Origin: Pelodictyon luteolum
Lineage (GTDB): Bacteria > Bacteroidota > Chlorobiia > Chlorobiales > Chlorobiaceae
DNA length: 64,000 nucleotides
Assembly: GCA_020721225.1 (NCBI GenBank)
Contig: DYNE01000005.1
Coordinates: 20,431 to 84,430 of the forward strand
Reading direction: 5' to 3'
Within the stretch, counting starts at the first letter, position 1; the number at the start of each line of letters is the position of its first letter. A program made the translations under genes and the position numbers. A model generated the notes under the pieces. It ran no database searches and was not told the DNA's origin. It saw only the letters and a list, made by a program, of their open reading frames with translations. Of this stretch, positions 21,398-31,506 are shown in pieces.

Positions 21398-22681
21398 TTA
21401 CAGGTTATTCTGTTCTTTTTTCAATTTTTCAGCCACCATCTGATCGTAATATGGCTGTTCGTTGGCACAGGAACAGCCGATCATGTGGCCCATCTTGTCC
21501 CGCTTGGTTTCAAGATAGTTTCTGTTGACCTGATTCGGAGCGATTTCAAGCGATACCCGTTCAACAATCTCGAGACCATACCCTTCAAGACCGACAATTT
21601 TTTTCGGGTTGTTGGTCAGGAGCCTCATTTTCTGAACACCGAGATCCTTGAGAATCTGCGCCCCGATACCGTAATCACGAAGATCGGCCTTGAAGCCAAG
21701 CTTTTCATTGGCCTCGACGGTATCGAATCCTTCGTCCTGCAGATTATACGCTTTCAGCTTGTTAATGAGCCCTATGCCGCGCCCTTCCTGCATCAGATAG
21801 ACAAGCACGCCGCGCCCTTCATGTTCGATCATCCTGAGTGCCGAAGCAAGCTGATTGCCGCAATCACAGCGAAGCGAAGAAAAGGTATCGCCGGTAGCGC
21901 ATTGCGAATGCACTCGTACAAGCACCGGTTCACCGGTGGTGACATCTCCTTTGACGAAGGCCATATGGTTCTGATCGTCGGTGAACGATTCATAGGCGAT
22001 AAGACGAAAATCTCCATGAAGGGTGGGAAGACTTGATTCGACGGCGCGATGAACAAGCTTGCTGCGCTGCATCTGATAAGCTACCAGATCCTTGATGGTA
22101 ATAAGTTTCATCCCGAACTTATCCCTGATTCTCATCAATTCGGGCAGACGAGCCATGCTGCCGTCTTCATGAAGAATTTCACAGAGCAGACCGGCGGGAT
22201 TGCATCCGGCAAGACGGGCAAGATCAACGGCCGCCTCTGTATGGCCAACACGCCGAAGCACGCCTCCCTCCATGGCCCTGAGCGGAAAAATATGGCCGGG
22301 ACGCGAGAAATCATCAGCCTTGCAGCCGGGATTGGCCAGCATTTTTATTGCCATGGTTCTGTCGAAAACCGAAATGCCGGTCGTCACGCCTTCGGCTATG
22401 GCATCGACGGAAACCGTAAAATTGGTTTCATGCTGGGAAGTATTTCTCTGAACCATGGGGTCAAGCTGCAACTCCCTGGCGCGATCCATCGTAACGGCGA
22501 CACAGAGCAATCCGCGCGCCTCTCTGGTGATAAAATTCACCATTTCAGTTGTCACGTGATCGGCCGCAGCAATGAAATCGCCTTCATCCTCACGATCCTC
22601 ATCATCGATTACAATGATCATCCGTCCCTGCCGGATATCGTCAAGAGCCTCATCGATCGTATCGAATTTCATGTTATCCAT
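21398..22681 (-). CDS. ribBA: DHBP synthase / GTP cyclohydrolase II fusion
   Basis: Bifunctional riboflavin enzyme, 427 aa. The N-terminal RibB half (about 1-205) forms the four-carbon precursor from ribulose 5-phosphate; it has [11 protein letters not shown] and [14 protein letters not shown]. The C-terminal RibA half opens the GTP ring; its zinc site is [14 protein letters not shown], and [20 protein letters not shown] is the catalytic region. Both halves look complete. Met1 (22681) and Met4 (22672) are both possible starts. The upstream leader holds a hairpin followed by a T-run (see 22736-22780). I found no FMN-riboswitch consensus there. Confidence 0.96.
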   Translation of the reverse strand: MDNMKFDTIDEALDDIRQGRMIIVIDDEDREDEGDFIAAADHVTTEMVNFITREARGLLCVAVTMDRARELQLDPMVQRNTSQHETNFTVSVDAIAEGVTTGISVFDRTMAIKMLANPGCKADDFSRPGHIFPLRAMEGGVLRRVGHTEAAVDLARLAGCNPAGLLCEILHEDGSMARLPELMRIRDKFGMKLITIKDLVAYQMQRSKLVHRAVESSLPTLHGDFRLIAYESFTDDQNHMAFVKGDVTTGEPVLVRVHSQCATGDTFSSLRCDCGNQLASALRMIEHEGRGVLVYLMQEGRGIGLINKLKAYNLQDEGFDTVEANEKLGFKADLRDYGIGAQILKDLGVQKMRLLTNNPKKIVGLEGYGLEIVERVSLEIAPNQVNRNYLETKRDKMGHMIGCSCANEQPYYDQMVAEKLKKEQNNL

Positions 22682-22735
22682 ATTGGTAATGACACCGTTT
22701 TCAAAACAGATTATTTCAATAAAACAGTGTAATGT

Positions 22736-22780
22736 AAAAAAATTCCGGAACCGGTGACAGTTTCACCGTCAATGAACCGG
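22736..22780 (-). promoter_or_regulatory. Hairpin plus T-run in the ribBA leader
   Basis: Read on the minus strand, CCGGT...ACCGG (22780-22751) encloses GACGGT-GAA-ACTGTC, an 11-bp two-part stem with a five-base bulge. TTCCGG and AATTTTTTT follow. This is the form of an intrinsic terminator. No gene precedes it on this strand, because carB is divergent, so it would stop transcription of the ribBA leader about 55 bases before the start codon. An attenuator is the likely reading; the sensing element is not identified. Confidence 0.55.
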
Positions 22781-22913
22781 AGAGGAAGAAACGCATCCGG
22801 CCGCTTTGAGAAAAACGGGCATTTTTTATCTTTCCGATGGTTTTTTATCCTCCGCTGAATTGTTACTTTAGATGACAATGGTATCCTGAAGCATTTACAA
22901 CTATCGAGACTGC

Positions 22914-24770
22914 ATGACCACTCAAGTTTCAAGCCTTTCACAAGAGCTTTCCGGCCTTGCGAGCAAACTCCCTAAAAAAACGCTGATAAAGGCAAAAGAG
23001 CATGGATTTTCCGATTGTCAGCTTGCCAATATTTTCAAAACCACAGAAACCACCGTACGGACGCTGAGAAAACAGTATGGTGTGGAATCGGTATTCAAAA
23101 CCGTCGATACCTGCGCTGCCGAATTCGATGCTAAAACCCCGTACCACTACTCGACATATGATGAAGAGAACGAGTCTGTGCGTTCCGACAGGAAAAAAGT
23201 CATTATCCTCGGAGGCGGCCCGAACCGCATCGGTCAGGGCATAGAATTCGATTATTGCTGCGTACAGGCGGTTTTCGCTCTCCGCGAGGCCGGCTATGAG
23301 ACCATCATGGTCAACTGTAACCCCGAAACGGTTTCGACCGACTACGACATTGCCGACAAGCTCTATTTCGAACCGTTGACGTTTGAGGACACGATCCGTA
23401 TCATCGAACATGAACAACCTCTCGGAGTCATCGTCAGCTTCGGAGGTCAGACTCCCCTGAAGCTCTCGACAAAACTGGACGAGGCCGGCGTCACCATTCT
23501 CGGAACATCATCCAAAGGCATCGATCTTGCCGAAGACCGTAAAAAGTTCGGCGCTCTCCTCGAAAAACTCGACATTCTCCATCCGGATTACGGCACCGCC
23601 ATCTGTTTTGATGAAGCACTCGCCATTACCGAAAGAATCGGTTATCCGGTTCTGGTAAGGCCAAGCTATGTGCTTGGAGGAAGGGCCATGAAAATCATCT
23701 ATAATAAAGACTCTCTCAAGGAGTACGTCGATCAGGCGCTTTTCATTTCGGAAAAATATCCGCTGCTTATCGACCGTTTTCTTGAAACTGCCGTGGAATT
23801 CGACATCGATGCCATTGCCGACACTACCGACTGCGTTATCAGCGGCATCATGCAGCATGTAGAGGCGGCGGGCATTCACAGCGGCGACTCAACCTCGATC
23901 CTGCCCTATCGCAATATCAGCCCGGAAGTGATCGATACCATGAAAGCCTATACCCGTACGCTTGCCGAACATCTGAAGGTTATCGGCCTCATGAACGTTC
24001 AGTATGCCGTCCAGAACGAGAGCGTTTACGTGATCGAAGTGAATCCGAGAGCGAGCCGTACGGTACCGTTCGTGGGCAAGGCCACTGCGGTTCCGGTTGT
24101 AAAAATCGCAACGCGGGTCATGCTTGGCGAGAAACTCAGCGACCTGCGCAAAGAGTACGATCTGAAGGATTGCGACGAACTCGGTATGAAGCATATGGCC
24201 ATTAAGGAGCCGGTATTTCCATTTTCGAAGTTCGTTAAATCCGGCGTTTACCTCGGCCCGGAAATGCGCTCCACCGGCGAAGCCATGAGCCTTGCAGAAC
24301 AGTTTCCGGAGGCTTTCGCCAAAGCGTATCAGGCGGCGAACATGGAACTTCCGCTTTCAGGATCGGTCTTTATCAGCGTAAACGATCAGGACAAGAGCCA
24401 GCGCATTATCGCGATTGCCAAAGAGCTTTACCGCATGGACTTCGATCTTGTCGCCACGGCAGGCACCCACCACTTCCTTATCGAAAACGGAATCGAATGC
24501 AAAAAAGTCTTCAAGGTAGGCGAAGAGGGGCGTCCTAACATTTTCGACATCATCAAACACGGCAAGATAGATTTTGTCATCAACACGCCCAGAGGGGAAA
24601 AGGCGCTTCATGACGAGGAGGCTATCGGCGCGGCATCGGTGCTGAGCAACGTGCCGTTCGTCACCACCATCGAAGCTGCAGAAGCATCGGTTCAGGCTAT
24701 CGACTGCATCCGGCGCCAGGAGTTCGGCGTCAAGAGTCTGCAGGAGTATTCGGCATATCGAAACAAGTGA
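22914..24770 (+). CDS. carB: Carbamoyl-phosphate synthase large chain, C-terminal half
   Basis: A 618-residue protein matching only the second half of the usual ~1070-residue CarB. Residues 1-90 resemble the oligomerisation domain (LPKKTLIKAKEHGFSDCQLA). An ATP-grasp carbamate kinase unit follows (VIILGGGPNRIGQGIEFDYC near 97, VLVRPSYVLGG near 245, IEVNPRASRT near 380). The C-terminal 130 residues are the MGS-type allosteric domain. It opens with its own Met in a non-coding region and no upstream fragment is present, so this is a genuinely split gene whose N-terminal half must lie elsewhere. Split carB is known in several lineages. Ends in a strong terminator. Confidence 0.93.
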   Translation: MTTQVSSLSQELSGLASKLPKKTLIKAKEHGFSDCQLANIFKTTETTVRTLRKQYGVESVFKTVDTCAAEFDAKTPYHYSTYDEENESVRSDRKKVIILGGGPNRIGQGIEFDYCCVQAVFALREAGYETIMVNCNPETVSTDYDIADKLYFEPLTFEDTIRIIEHEQPLGVIVSFGGQTPLKLSTKLDEAGVTILGTSSKGIDLAEDRKKFGALLEKLDILHPDYGTAICFDEALAITERIGYPVLVRPSYVLGGRAMKIIYNKDSLKEYVDQALFISEKYPLLIDRFLETAVEFDIDAIADTTDCVISGIMQHVEAAGIHSGDSTSILPYRNISPEVIDTMKAYTRTLAEHLKVIGLMNVQYAVQNESVYVIEVNPRASRTVPFVGKATAVPVVKIATRVMLGEKLSDLRKEYDLKDCDELGMKHMAIKEPVFPFSKFVKSGVYLGPEMRSTGEAMSLAEQFPEAFAKAYQAANMELPLSGSVFISVNDQDKSQRIIAIAKELYRMDFDLVATAGTHHFLIENGIECKKVFKVGEEGRPNIFDIIKHGKIDFVINTPRGEKALHDEEAIGAASVLSNVPFVTTIEAAEASVQAIDCIRRQEFGVKSLQEYSAYRNK

Positions 24771-24791
24771 TGCACTTCTACATAAGCAATA

Positions 24792-24831
24792 GCATAAAAA
24801 AAGGGATCTGAAACGATCCCTTTTTTTATGC
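24792..24831. terminator. Bidirectional terminator
   Basis: Perfect inverted repeat GCATAAAAAAAGGGATC / GATCCCTTTTTTTATGC with a six-base loop, lying between convergent carB and the LptE-like gene. A GC-rich core with T-runs on both strands can end both transcripts. Confidence 0.95.
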
Positions 24832-24842
24832 GGCTTCAAAAT

Positions 24843-25355
24843 CTACTTCCAGTCGGAAAGCATATTGTCGAGAATATCGGAGGCAATAATCTCGATAGAT
24901 TGCATGATTGCCTCCTGTTTGCCTGAAAAACTGCCTACGGAGTAATCGGCAAACCCGATAAAGGTACGCTCGAACAGCATCGTTTTGTTCACCCTGTCCT
25001 GAAAAGCCGCATTGACGGTAATCGTGATCCGGTTGGTAATCGCACGTTCGGTCGTACTGCTGAGCTGACTCGGTTCGTCACTGAAAGTGGTAATAGTACC
25101 TTCTAGCAGACCGTCGGCCGTCGCTCGCGAAGGGGTCATGCGAAGCGGGCTCTGTGACTCGATCTTCTCTGTCAGGCGTCTGGTGAGCTCAGCACGGAAG
25201 GGCGCGATGCCGGCTCGCGAACGATCCTGAAAAACCGGTACCGCTATGGTTTTCATATGCGAAGGCGCCGAACCGCCGCTGAAACTGTAGCAGCCCTGAA
25301 GGATGGCGATCGTGAAAGCCAGGAAAATAACCGCTTTGGTCCCGATATGTCGCAT
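24843..25355 (-). CDS. LptE-like outer-membrane lipoprotein
   Basis: A 170-residue lipoprotein. The signal peptide ends in the lipobox LQGC (near residue 21), and the mature protein begins CYSFSGGSAPSHMKTIAVPVF, a pattern seen in LptE-family proteins that plug the LptD barrel in LPS export. The start at 25355 has GGAG seven bases upstream; an earlier in-frame ATG at 25379 would put charged residues before the signal peptide. First in its direction after the SDR gene, with a gap of about 30 bases. The LptE assignment is by general resemblance; the lipoprotein nature is clear. Confidence 0.72.
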   Translation of the reverse strand: MRHIGTKAVIFLAFTIAILQGCYSFSGGSAPSHMKTIAVPVFQDRSRAGIAPFRAELTRRLTEKIESQSPLRMTPSRATADGLLEGTITTFSDEPSQLSSTTERAITNRITITVNAAFQDRVNKTMLFERTFIGFADYSVGSFSGKQEAIMQSIEIIASDILDNMLSDWK

Positions 25356-25386
25356 AGTGTCGCTCCGTTTCCCGAACATGAGAAAA

Positions 25387-26271
25387 TTAATAGGTTTCCC
25401 GGTCTATCCTGCCGGTCAGTTTACGGAAGGGATAACTGAGGAGCAACCTCTTTTTTCTCCATTCGTTCAACGCGGAAAGATAGATGCCGGTTTTGCGGTC
25501 GCTCCAGGATGAAGCCATTTTCACTGCCAGCCCTGCGGCAACCGATGGAGGCTGAGCAAAAATATCAAGAATGGTGTTGAATGTCGCAAGCTGCCGGAGA
25601 AGTTCGGGCGTCGGATTTTCGGCGCTGACCATGCCGGTACGAACAAGCCCCGGGTGAAGCAGCATGATGGAAAGATCGCTCTGCCGGTACTCGGCGGCCG
25701 CGGCAAAGGTAAAACGGGCAATGGCGGCCTTGGTGGAGCCATATGCCGTGATAAAAGGAGTATTCGATCCGCGATCGGTACCTGATCCGGCCATGTTGAT
25801 TATCTTGCCGGAAATTTTCTCGCGAAGAAAATAACCAATCGCCGACCGGCAGCCGTTGTAGGTGCCTTTGAGGTTGGTATCGATCACCCTGCCCCATTGA
25901 GCGGGATCACTGGAGGTGATATTGCCGAAAGGATCCGATATGCCGGCATTGTTGATAAAACAGTCGATTCTGCCGAAACGGGCCGCCGAAGCCCCAACAA
26001 GGCGCTCCATTTCAGCCGGAGAACTGACGTCACAGGCATAACCGTAAACGGTTCCCGGAAAAAATTCAGCGACAACGGCATCTACGTTGTGCGGTGATGA
26101 AGAGGTAATGACAACCCTGGCTCCTTCATCGACGAACCGGTGGGCGATGGCCTTACCGATGCCTCGCGTCGAACCGGTAATGACGGCAACCCTGCCTTCA
26201 AGCCGCCCCGTCTGCCGGGAGCGGTCAATCACGTCTGCTGAAGGGCGTTTATTTTTTTGCTGCGGCACCAT
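25387..26271 (-). CDS. Short-chain dehydrogenase/reductase after the RuBisCO-like gene
   Basis: NAD(P)-dependent SDR of 294 aa with cofactor motif [14 protein letters not shown] near residue 35, NNAGIS near 110 and the catalytic YGSTK near 200. Its start overlaps the last 23 bases of the RuBisCO-like gene, so translation is probably coupled and it likely acts in the same pathway. The extra C-terminal 60 residues ([13 protein letters not shown] end) are longer than a minimal SDR. The substrate is unknown; a sugar-derived aldehyde or ketone would fit the cluster. Confidence 0.85.
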   Translation of the reverse strand: MVPQQKNKRPSADVIDRSRQTGRLEGRVAVITGSTRGIGKAIAHRFVDEGARVVITSSSPHNVDAVVAEFFPGTVYGYACDVSSPAEMERLVGASAARFGRIDCFINNAGISDPFGNITSSDPAQWGRVIDTNLKGTYNGCRSAIGYFLREKISGKIINMAGSGTDRGSNTPFITAYGSTKAAIARFTFAAAAEYRQSDLSIMLLHPGLVRTGMVSAENPTPELLRQLATFNTILDIFAQPPSVAAGLAVKMASSWSDRKTGIYLSALNEWRKKRLLLSYPFRKLTGRIDRETY

Positions 26272-27550
26272 CGATCATAGCCTGCAGTTCGGGGCGGCCC
26301 TGTGCATAGATTTCAATCGGTACTCCCTGTCTGATCGCCTCCCATGCCTGACGGATGCTTGCAGCACCGGCTTTGGGACCCATTGGATGACCGAAAATGC
26401 CTCTTCCCGGTACGAAACCAAAATCGACACTCCCGACTTTACGGTAAACCGTTTCAAGCGTCAATGCAGAATCGCTTCCGCCCGGAACCGGCAGTGAAGT
26501 CCGGATATGGCCGAAATCCTGCAGACACTCCCGGATATTGTCCATAACCTCCTCTTCGGGAGTCATCATCCGGCTGCCGAAACCCGGCATGATGATGGAA
26601 TCAAGACCGGCAAGGCGCTGCAGTTTGGTCATCACCCTTGAATGAACGCCGTATTTTTCGAGACGACTGAATGCGGCTATAAAGGGAAAATGTCCGATAA
26701 GAGGAACTTTGGTATGCTTCGCCAGCATTCTCACCGCACTGAGTCCAACGGGCAGCGCATTGATGAGGAGAGCGTTGGCCCCGTTACCCACGGCAATATC
26801 ATGCTGCTCGATCAGACGATCAACTTCGTCAGTGACATTGGCAAGATAGATTTTCGGTTCGCCGGTCTCTTTTTCAGCCCGTATGCGGGCCGCGCCCAGC
26901 TCACGGGAGCGCTCCTCGAGCGTGGACCAATCGACATCGGCCAGCATCTCGTCATCCTTGGCAATATCGAGACCGCCAAGCCAGCTCTGGTATGCAATTT
27001 CAGCAAAACATGACGGTTTGAGGCCGATATTGGGTTTCACGACCCCGAAAAAAATCGGACGGTCATATGCCTGTAAAATATCGCGGACACCATCAATGCC
27101 GAATTTCGGGCCGTCAAAGGCATCGAGATAGGATTCGGGAAACGTTATGTCAAGCAGCTTCACAACAGGAACTCCCGGTGTGAAAAATGCGCCCTCTCCG
27201 CAAACCGCACTGAGCAGGTTCGGCAGCTTCGGGCCGAAATTGCGGTGGGGATGCGCAATGGTGACCCGACAGGCGTGGATAGGTCCGGTTTCAGAGTGTT
27301 TGACCGGATAACTGAGTTCAGAAAGTTCGCCTTCAACGGTAAGATGAATAACCTTGGCAGCGTAAAGCGGTCTGAAATCCTCATCAAGCCCTACACGCCT
27401 CCATTGTGCCGTGGACTGCTCACTGCAGAAGTGAGCCAGTGCTGTCTCGATATCGCCGACACACTCCAGGTAGTAATCGAGTATGAGGTAGTCAGCCATA
27501 TCGAGCTGTTCCGGTGAGGCAAAAAAACCTTTGATATCCTCAGTGTTCAT
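26249..27550 (-). CDS. RuBisCO-like protein (form IV)
   Basis: A 433-residue form IV RuBisCO homologue. It keeps the lysine of the carbamylation site and the metal acidic residues ([12 protein letters not shown]), and HSRVMTK in the loop-6 region. RuBisCO KPKLGL is changed to KPNIGLK, the HR pair reads HF (IGHFPF), and the loop-6 GKLEG motif is missing, so CO2 fixation is not expected. The C. tepidum homologue (CT1772) affects stress response and sulfur oxidation when lost; form IV proteins elsewhere are enolases or isomerases on thio- or deoxy-sugar phosphates. It is followed by an overlapping SDR and preceded by an LsrF-like aldolase. Confidence 0.95.
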   Translation of the reverse strand: MNTEDIKGFFASPEQLDMADYLILDYYLECVGDIETALAHFCSEQSTAQWRRVGLDEDFRPLYAAKVIHLTVEGELSELSYPVKHSETGPIHACRVTIAHPHRNFGPKLPNLLSAVCGEGAFFTPGVPVVKLLDITFPESYLDAFDGPKFGIDGVRDILQAYDRPIFFGVVKPNIGLKPSCFAEIAYQSWLGGLDIAKDDEMLADVDWSTLEERSRELGAARIRAEKETGEPKIYLANVTDEVDRLIEQHDIAVGNGANALLINALPVGLSAVRMLAKHTKVPLIGHFPFIAAFSRLEKYGVHSRVMTKLQRLAGLDSIIMPGFGSRMMTPEEEVMDNIRECLQDFGHIRTSLPVPGGSDSALTLETVYRKVGSVDFGFVPGRGIFGHPMGPKAGAASIRQAWEAIRQGVPIEIYAQGRPELQAMIDGAAAKK

Positions 27551-27638
27551 AGAATAAACGTTGTTCTCACGGCCCCGGAAGCGTTAAAACACAGGGCTTC
27601 TGTTTTGAAATTCATTTGTTGATTGTACGCAGAAGCGC

Positions 27639-28520
27639 TTACCCTTCAGCTTTGATGCTCAGGAAATATTCATATGCTTCAACTGGAGGCATGTCCTCAT
27701 GAACAACCTTGCCGACAGTTTTCATCATGGCGAGCGGAGCGTCGCTCTGGAAAATGTTGCGACCCATATCCACGCCTGCCGCTCCTTCCTGAATGGCCTG
27801 ATATGACATGGTAAGGGCATCGATCTCGGAAATTTTCTTGCCGCCGGCCATGACGATGGGAACGGGGCATGATGCCGTAACCGTCTCGAAATCCTCCGGC
27901 ACATAGTAGGTTTTAACGATCTGCGCTCCGAGTTCGGCTGAAATCCTGCAGGCGAGCCTGAAGTATTTGGCGTCGCGCACCATATCCTTGCCAACAGCAG
28001 TAACAGCCATGGTAGGAATGCCATAGCGGAGACCCATATCGACCAGCCTGGTCATATTGCGAATGGAACGGGTTTCATATTCGCCACCTATGAACACCTG
28101 CAGGGTAATCGCGGCAACGTTCATGCGGATGGCATCCTCGATATCGACGGCAAGTTCTTCATCGGAGAGCTCCTTGAGAATGCTCGGGCCGCCGCTGCAG
28201 CGCATGACAACCGCCTTGGTGAGCGAAGGGGGTACTGTTGTACGAAGAATACCTCTGGTAAGCATGATTGCATCGGCATAGGGCATGAGCGGCACAATGT
28301 TGACGTCAGGGCGTTCAAGTCCGGTAGTAGGGCCCTGAAAATAGCCGTGATCGATAGCGAACATGACCGTTCTGCCCGTATCCGGCCTGAAAATCCTCGA
28401 CATGCGGTTTTTCATCCCCCAGTCAAGCGAGTGCGCGCCTTTAAGAAAAAATCCGTGTTTCTCAACAGGAATGTCGGTATAGTACTCTTTTGCCTGTTTA
28501 TCCTTGTCATATTCAGCCAT
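27639..28520 (-). CDS. LsrF-like class I aldolase/thiolase
   Basis: A 293-residue TIM-barrel protein very similar in motif layout to E. coli Lsr[13 protein letters not shown] near the N-terminus, [32 protein letters not shown], the Schiff-base lysine in [10 protein letters not shown], then [14 protein letters not shown] and [11 protein letters not shown]. LsrF is a thiolase acting on a phosphorylated five-carbon dione from autoinducer-2 breakdown. No other lsr gene is visible, so a different phosphorylated sugar is likely here. AGGAG ten bases upstream supports the start. It lies between the aldolase-SDR fusion and the RuBisCO-like gene. Confidence 0.88.
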   Translation of the reverse strand: MAEYDKDKQAKEYYTDIPVEKHGFFLKGAHSLDWGMKNRMSRIFRPDTGRTVMFAIDHGYFQGPTTGLERPDVNIVPLMPYADAIMLTRGILRTTVPPSLTKAVVMRCSGGPSILKELSDEELAVDIEDAIRMNVAAITLQVFIGGEYETRSIRNMTRLVDMGLRYGIPTMAVTAVGKDMVRDAKYFRLACRISAELGAQIVKTYYVPEDFETVTASCPVPIVMAGGKKISEIDALTMSYQAIQEGAAGVDMGRNIFQSDAPLAMMKTVGKVVHEDMPPVEAYEYFLSIKAEG

Positions 28521-28587
28521 GATAATCTTTCTCCTGTTTCGGTTATGGTTTATTTACAATCTGCTCAACCCGTGTAATGACCGCAGA

Positions 28588-30705
28588 TCAACGAAGAGCG
28601 GCAGCAATGTTGCCGCCGTCAACCGTGACGATAGAACCGGTCGTTTTTGTTTCAAGAGCCTGGTGCACAAAAGCCTCGGCGACGTCTTCGGCCGTGACCT
28701 CAACCTGAAGCAGGTTGCCGGCCATGTACTCCCGTTCGCTCAGCCCACGGGCCTTCGAGCGGGTTTTGATCATTTCATCGGTCAGAAGACCGGTACGGAT
28801 ACGGTCGGCATTGATGCCGTTGGCCCGAATGCCGTCGCGTCCGTGATCGAGCGCATACTGGCGCACAAGAAACATCGTTGCCGCTTTGGGCAGCCCGTAA
28901 GGGCCGAAATCGGGGCCGGGGTTTACCGCCTGCTTGGACACGTTGAAAAGCAGAACGCCACCGGTGCCCTGCAGTTTCATGATTCTGACCGCCTGCTGCG
29001 CAATGGACTGATGCGAGAAGAAATTCAATTCGAAGCTCCGGCGAAGCACTTCGTCAGCAACGTCGCCGATCCTTCCCTGCAATGCGACTCCTACATTCGA
29101 TACGAGAATGTCGAGACCTCCGAATCGTCTACAGACCGCGTCAAAGGCTCGCTTTACCGCATTGCGGTCGGTAACGTCGCACGCTATGGAGAGCACCCCT
29201 CCGCCAAGCTCTGCAGAGGCACGTTCAAGCGCCTCCGGGTTCAGATCGACGATTACCAGCTCCGCTCCCCTCTGCCGAAACGCTTTGGCCGTAGCGAGCC
29301 CGATGCCGCTTGCAGCGCCGGTAACGAGAGCCACCTTGCCGGCAAACACATCGTGACGGACTTTCTTCATTTTCGCCTGCTCCATCTCCCAGTACTCGAT
29401 ATTGAAAACATCCCTCTCGGTAATCGACTCGAAGGTTCCGACCGATTGCGCATCGAGAATTGCCGAGGCTGTGCTCTCGGCGATATCGGCATTAACCGAG
29501 GCCGCCTGGGCTGTCTTTCCGAGACCGAACAGTCCGAGCCCGGGTACAAGAACAACTCTCGGAAGCGGATCGAGCATCGTCACCTGCATGCCCGAAGCCT
29601 GCTGCTGACGCTGAAAATAAGCGAGATATTCCGCTTTATACCGCTCCACAGCCTCATGAACGGCACTCTTGAACCCCTCGGGATCAAGAGTGTCCGGAGC
29701 CGGAACCACGAGCGGCCGGTTTTTTGTCCGGATAATGAAATCCGGCGTCATGGCGCCTCTGCCGCTTACTTCTTCAAGCTCGATACCGTTTACGTATTGC
29801 AGTATATCCGGGGATGAGCGGAAATCAAGCACGAACTGGTTGTATTCGAGCGAGCCGGAAGATTTTTCTTCGACAACCGCGCCTCTGATAACGGGTGCGA
29901 CATCTTCGAGCAAAGCGACTGCCGCGGGCAGGGAGATCGAGGGGAAAACCTTTCTTCCGGCCCGGGCAATGCGATCTTCAAGTTTCGAGACGCTTTCTAT
30001 CATGCAATCATAGGCGGCAGCCGCAGTGTCTGCCAGCGTCACGAGACCGTGTTTCTGAAGAACAAGTCCCCTGATGGCCGGAGCGTTGCTGTATGCTTCT
30101 GCAGCAGAACGCGCAAGACCGAGCCCCGGCTTGATATAAGGCACAAGACCGAACTCCTCTCCGAGTACCTCCCTGCAGAGTTCTGCGCCGTTCGGCTGAT
30201 TGCTGAGCGTCAGCAGCGCTGTCGAGTGAGTATGAAAAATAAACCTGTGAGGAAGAAACGCATGCAGCAGAGTCTCGATCGAAGGTGAAAGCGAGTTATT
30301 GACCATATGATCGGTCAGATAGAAAAGATTCAGATAAAGAAAGTTCTTGAACTCCCTCGTCGAAAACCTCTGCATATCTTCCTCACTGCGGCGTTCTCCG
30401 GTAGCATAGAGATGCTGCAGCTTCTGCAGGGGTTCGATCCTGACCGGCGTAAAATCGTGTGCGCCCAGAGCAGCCAGATCGACGCCGCTCCCTTTGATGA
30501 AAATAACGTTAACCCGGTTACCGATAATGTCGTGCAGCTCGCTTTTCACCGAGGTATTGCCGCCGCCATGCATCACCAGACTGCTCTCCCTTCCGAGCAG
30601 ACGGGAGGCATAGACCAGTTCGGCAAGTTCCGCAGGAATATCGTCCGCACTGCACTGCCCGTTCACCGAGCACAGAAGATCCGCATCGTTCCATAGATTT
30701 TGCAT
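28588..30705 (-). CDS. Class II aldolase / short-chain dehydrogenase fusion
   Basis: Bifunctional protein of 705 aa. The N-terminal half is a zinc class II aldolase/adducin domain (MHGGGNTSVK near 40, FHTHSTALLTLSNQ near 155, QKHGLV near 225). The C-terminal 270 residues are an SDR with VTGAASGIGLATAK near 445 and catalytic YGLPKAA near 600. This is the RhaD/RhaE-type architecture that splits a deoxyketose 1-phosphate into DHAP and lactaldehyde and then converts the aldehyde. The frame is open upstream to 30867, but this overlaps other genes; the ATG at 30705 gives the family's usual length. It lies in a run with the LsrF-like and RuBisCO-like genes. Confidence 0.9.
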   Translation of the reverse strand: MQNLWNDADLLCSVNGQCSADDIPAELAELVYASRLLGRESSLVMHGGGNTSVKSELHDIIGNRVNVIFIKGSGVDLAALGAHDFTPVRIEPLQKLQHLYATGERRSEEDMQRFSTREFKNFLYLNLFYLTDHMVNNSLSPSIETLLHAFLPHRFIFHTHSTALLTLSNQPNGAELCREVLGEEFGLVPYIKPGLGLARSAAEAYSNAPAIRGLVLQKHGLVTLADTAAAAYDCMIESVSKLEDRIARAGRKVFPSISLPAAVALLEDVAPVIRGAVVEEKSSGSLEYNQFVLDFRSSPDILQYVNGIELEEVSGRGAMTPDFIIRTKNRPLVVPAPDTLDPEGFKSAVHEAVERYKAEYLAYFQRQQQASGMQVTMLDPLPRVVLVPGLGLFGLGKTAQAASVNADIAESTASAILDAQSVGTFESITERDVFNIEYWEMEQAKMKKVRHDVFAGKVALVTGAASGIGLATAKAFRQRGAELVIVDLNPEALERASAELGGGVLSIACDVTDRNAVKRAFDAVCRRFGGLDILVSNVGVALQGRIGDVADEVLRRSFELNFFSHQSIAQQAVRIMKLQGTGGVLLFNVSKQAVNPGPDFGPYGLPKAATMFLVRQYALDHGRDGIRANGINADRIRTGLLTDEMIKTRSKARGLSEREYMAGNLLQVEVTAEDVAEAFVHQALETKTTGSIVTVDGGNIAAALR

Positions 30706-30775
30706 GAGAAATACCGCTGTCTTATACCGTTTCGAGGTTGTTAAAAAAAAATTCCGTGATCCAGTGTGGTTCCAT

Positions 30776-30994
30776 TCAGCCCATGGAAGCCTTTTTCTTT
30801 TTATGCCATCTTTCGATAAAGAAACCTGAAAGATAGATAACGAGAAATCCGGGAATGACCACCGCAAGATAGGTCATTTTATCGCCAACGGTCTGGAGCT
30901 GTCCTGAAACCCAGATCATCCATGCAAGAACAAACCAGAATGGACCGACGAACACGAAGGTGATGTTCCAGAGAGCAGTAAAACTGTATTTCAT
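30776..30994 (-). CDS. Small membrane protein next to bchV
   Basis: A 72-residue hypothetical protein with two TM helices (about 8-30 and 40-60) and a basic end (ERWHKKKKASMG). A longer reading frame to 31261 exists but runs inside bchV, so the ATG at 30994 is used. It lies 38 bases after bchV on the same strand and 70 bases before the aldolase fusion; a similar position is occupied by a small gene in C. tepidum as far as I recall. Role unknown, possibly linked to the membrane step of pigment synthesis. Confidence 0.6.
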   Translation of the reverse strand: MKYSFTALWNITFVFVGPFWFVLAWMIWVSGQLQTVGDKMTYLAVVIPGFLVIYLSGFFIERWHKKKKASMG

Positions 30995-31032
30995 ATCATC
31001 ATGTTGCAGGATAATGTGACAGATTAAAAACC

Positions 31033-31506
31033 TCAGATACGACCATCGAGCCGTAATTTCCGTTCGTTGAGTTTTTCCAGAATAATTCTTACGAGATACT
31101 GAAGCGCATTGATGACATAGGTAAAATATGCAAGAAATGCCTCCCAGATAAGCACATCTTCCGGATAACCAAGGAAGGCCAGAACAAAATAAAACAGATG
31201 AAACGCCGCTGCCACAGTGCTTCCTATATCCTCCCAGAGAAACTCTTTCGAATAGACCCACTTGTCGAAAATCTCCTTTTCGAAAAACATCCCGGTAATG
31301 AAAAGAAGCGCAAAAAAAAGAGTCTTGAAAAGAATCACGACGCTTACCCAGTAAAAATCCGTAATAAACAGTCCGTTCGCATAGAGGATGGTAATGGTAA
31401 CACCAGCCACAAATATAAGAAACTGGATAGGCGCAAGAATGATCTGTATATCGGTCCAGATCGATGCATTACGCTTGACAAGCTGTTCGGGAGTATAACG
31501 GGGCAT
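31033..31506 (-). CDS. bchV: 3-vinyl bacteriochlorophyllide hydratase
   Basis: A 157-residue membrane protein of the BchF/BchV family, starting [19 protein letters not shown] with four predicted TM helices. It hydrates the C-3 vinyl group to hydroxyethyl in bacteriochlorophyll c/d/e synthesis. Green sulfur bacteria usually have two paralogues; I assign BchV because the neighbourhood (divergent bchQ, nearby RuBisCO-like protein) matches C. tepidum CT1776. The frame extends upstream to 31647, but the family starts at the Met at 31506. BchF cannot be excluded from the protein sequence alone. Confidence 0.85.
   Translation of the reverse strand: MPRYTPEQLVKRNASIWTDIQIILAPIQFLIFVAGVTITILYANGLFITDFYWVSVVILFKTLFFALLFITGMFFEKEIFDKWVYSKEFLWEDIGSTVAAAFHLFYFVLAFLGYPEDVLIWEAFLAYFTYVINALQYLVRIILEKLNERKLRLDGRI

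Noticed and set aside
22682..22913. FMN riboswitch ahead of ribBA
   Set aside because: The conserved aptamer segments were searched for by eye on the minus strand and not found; only a hairpin with a T-run is supported.
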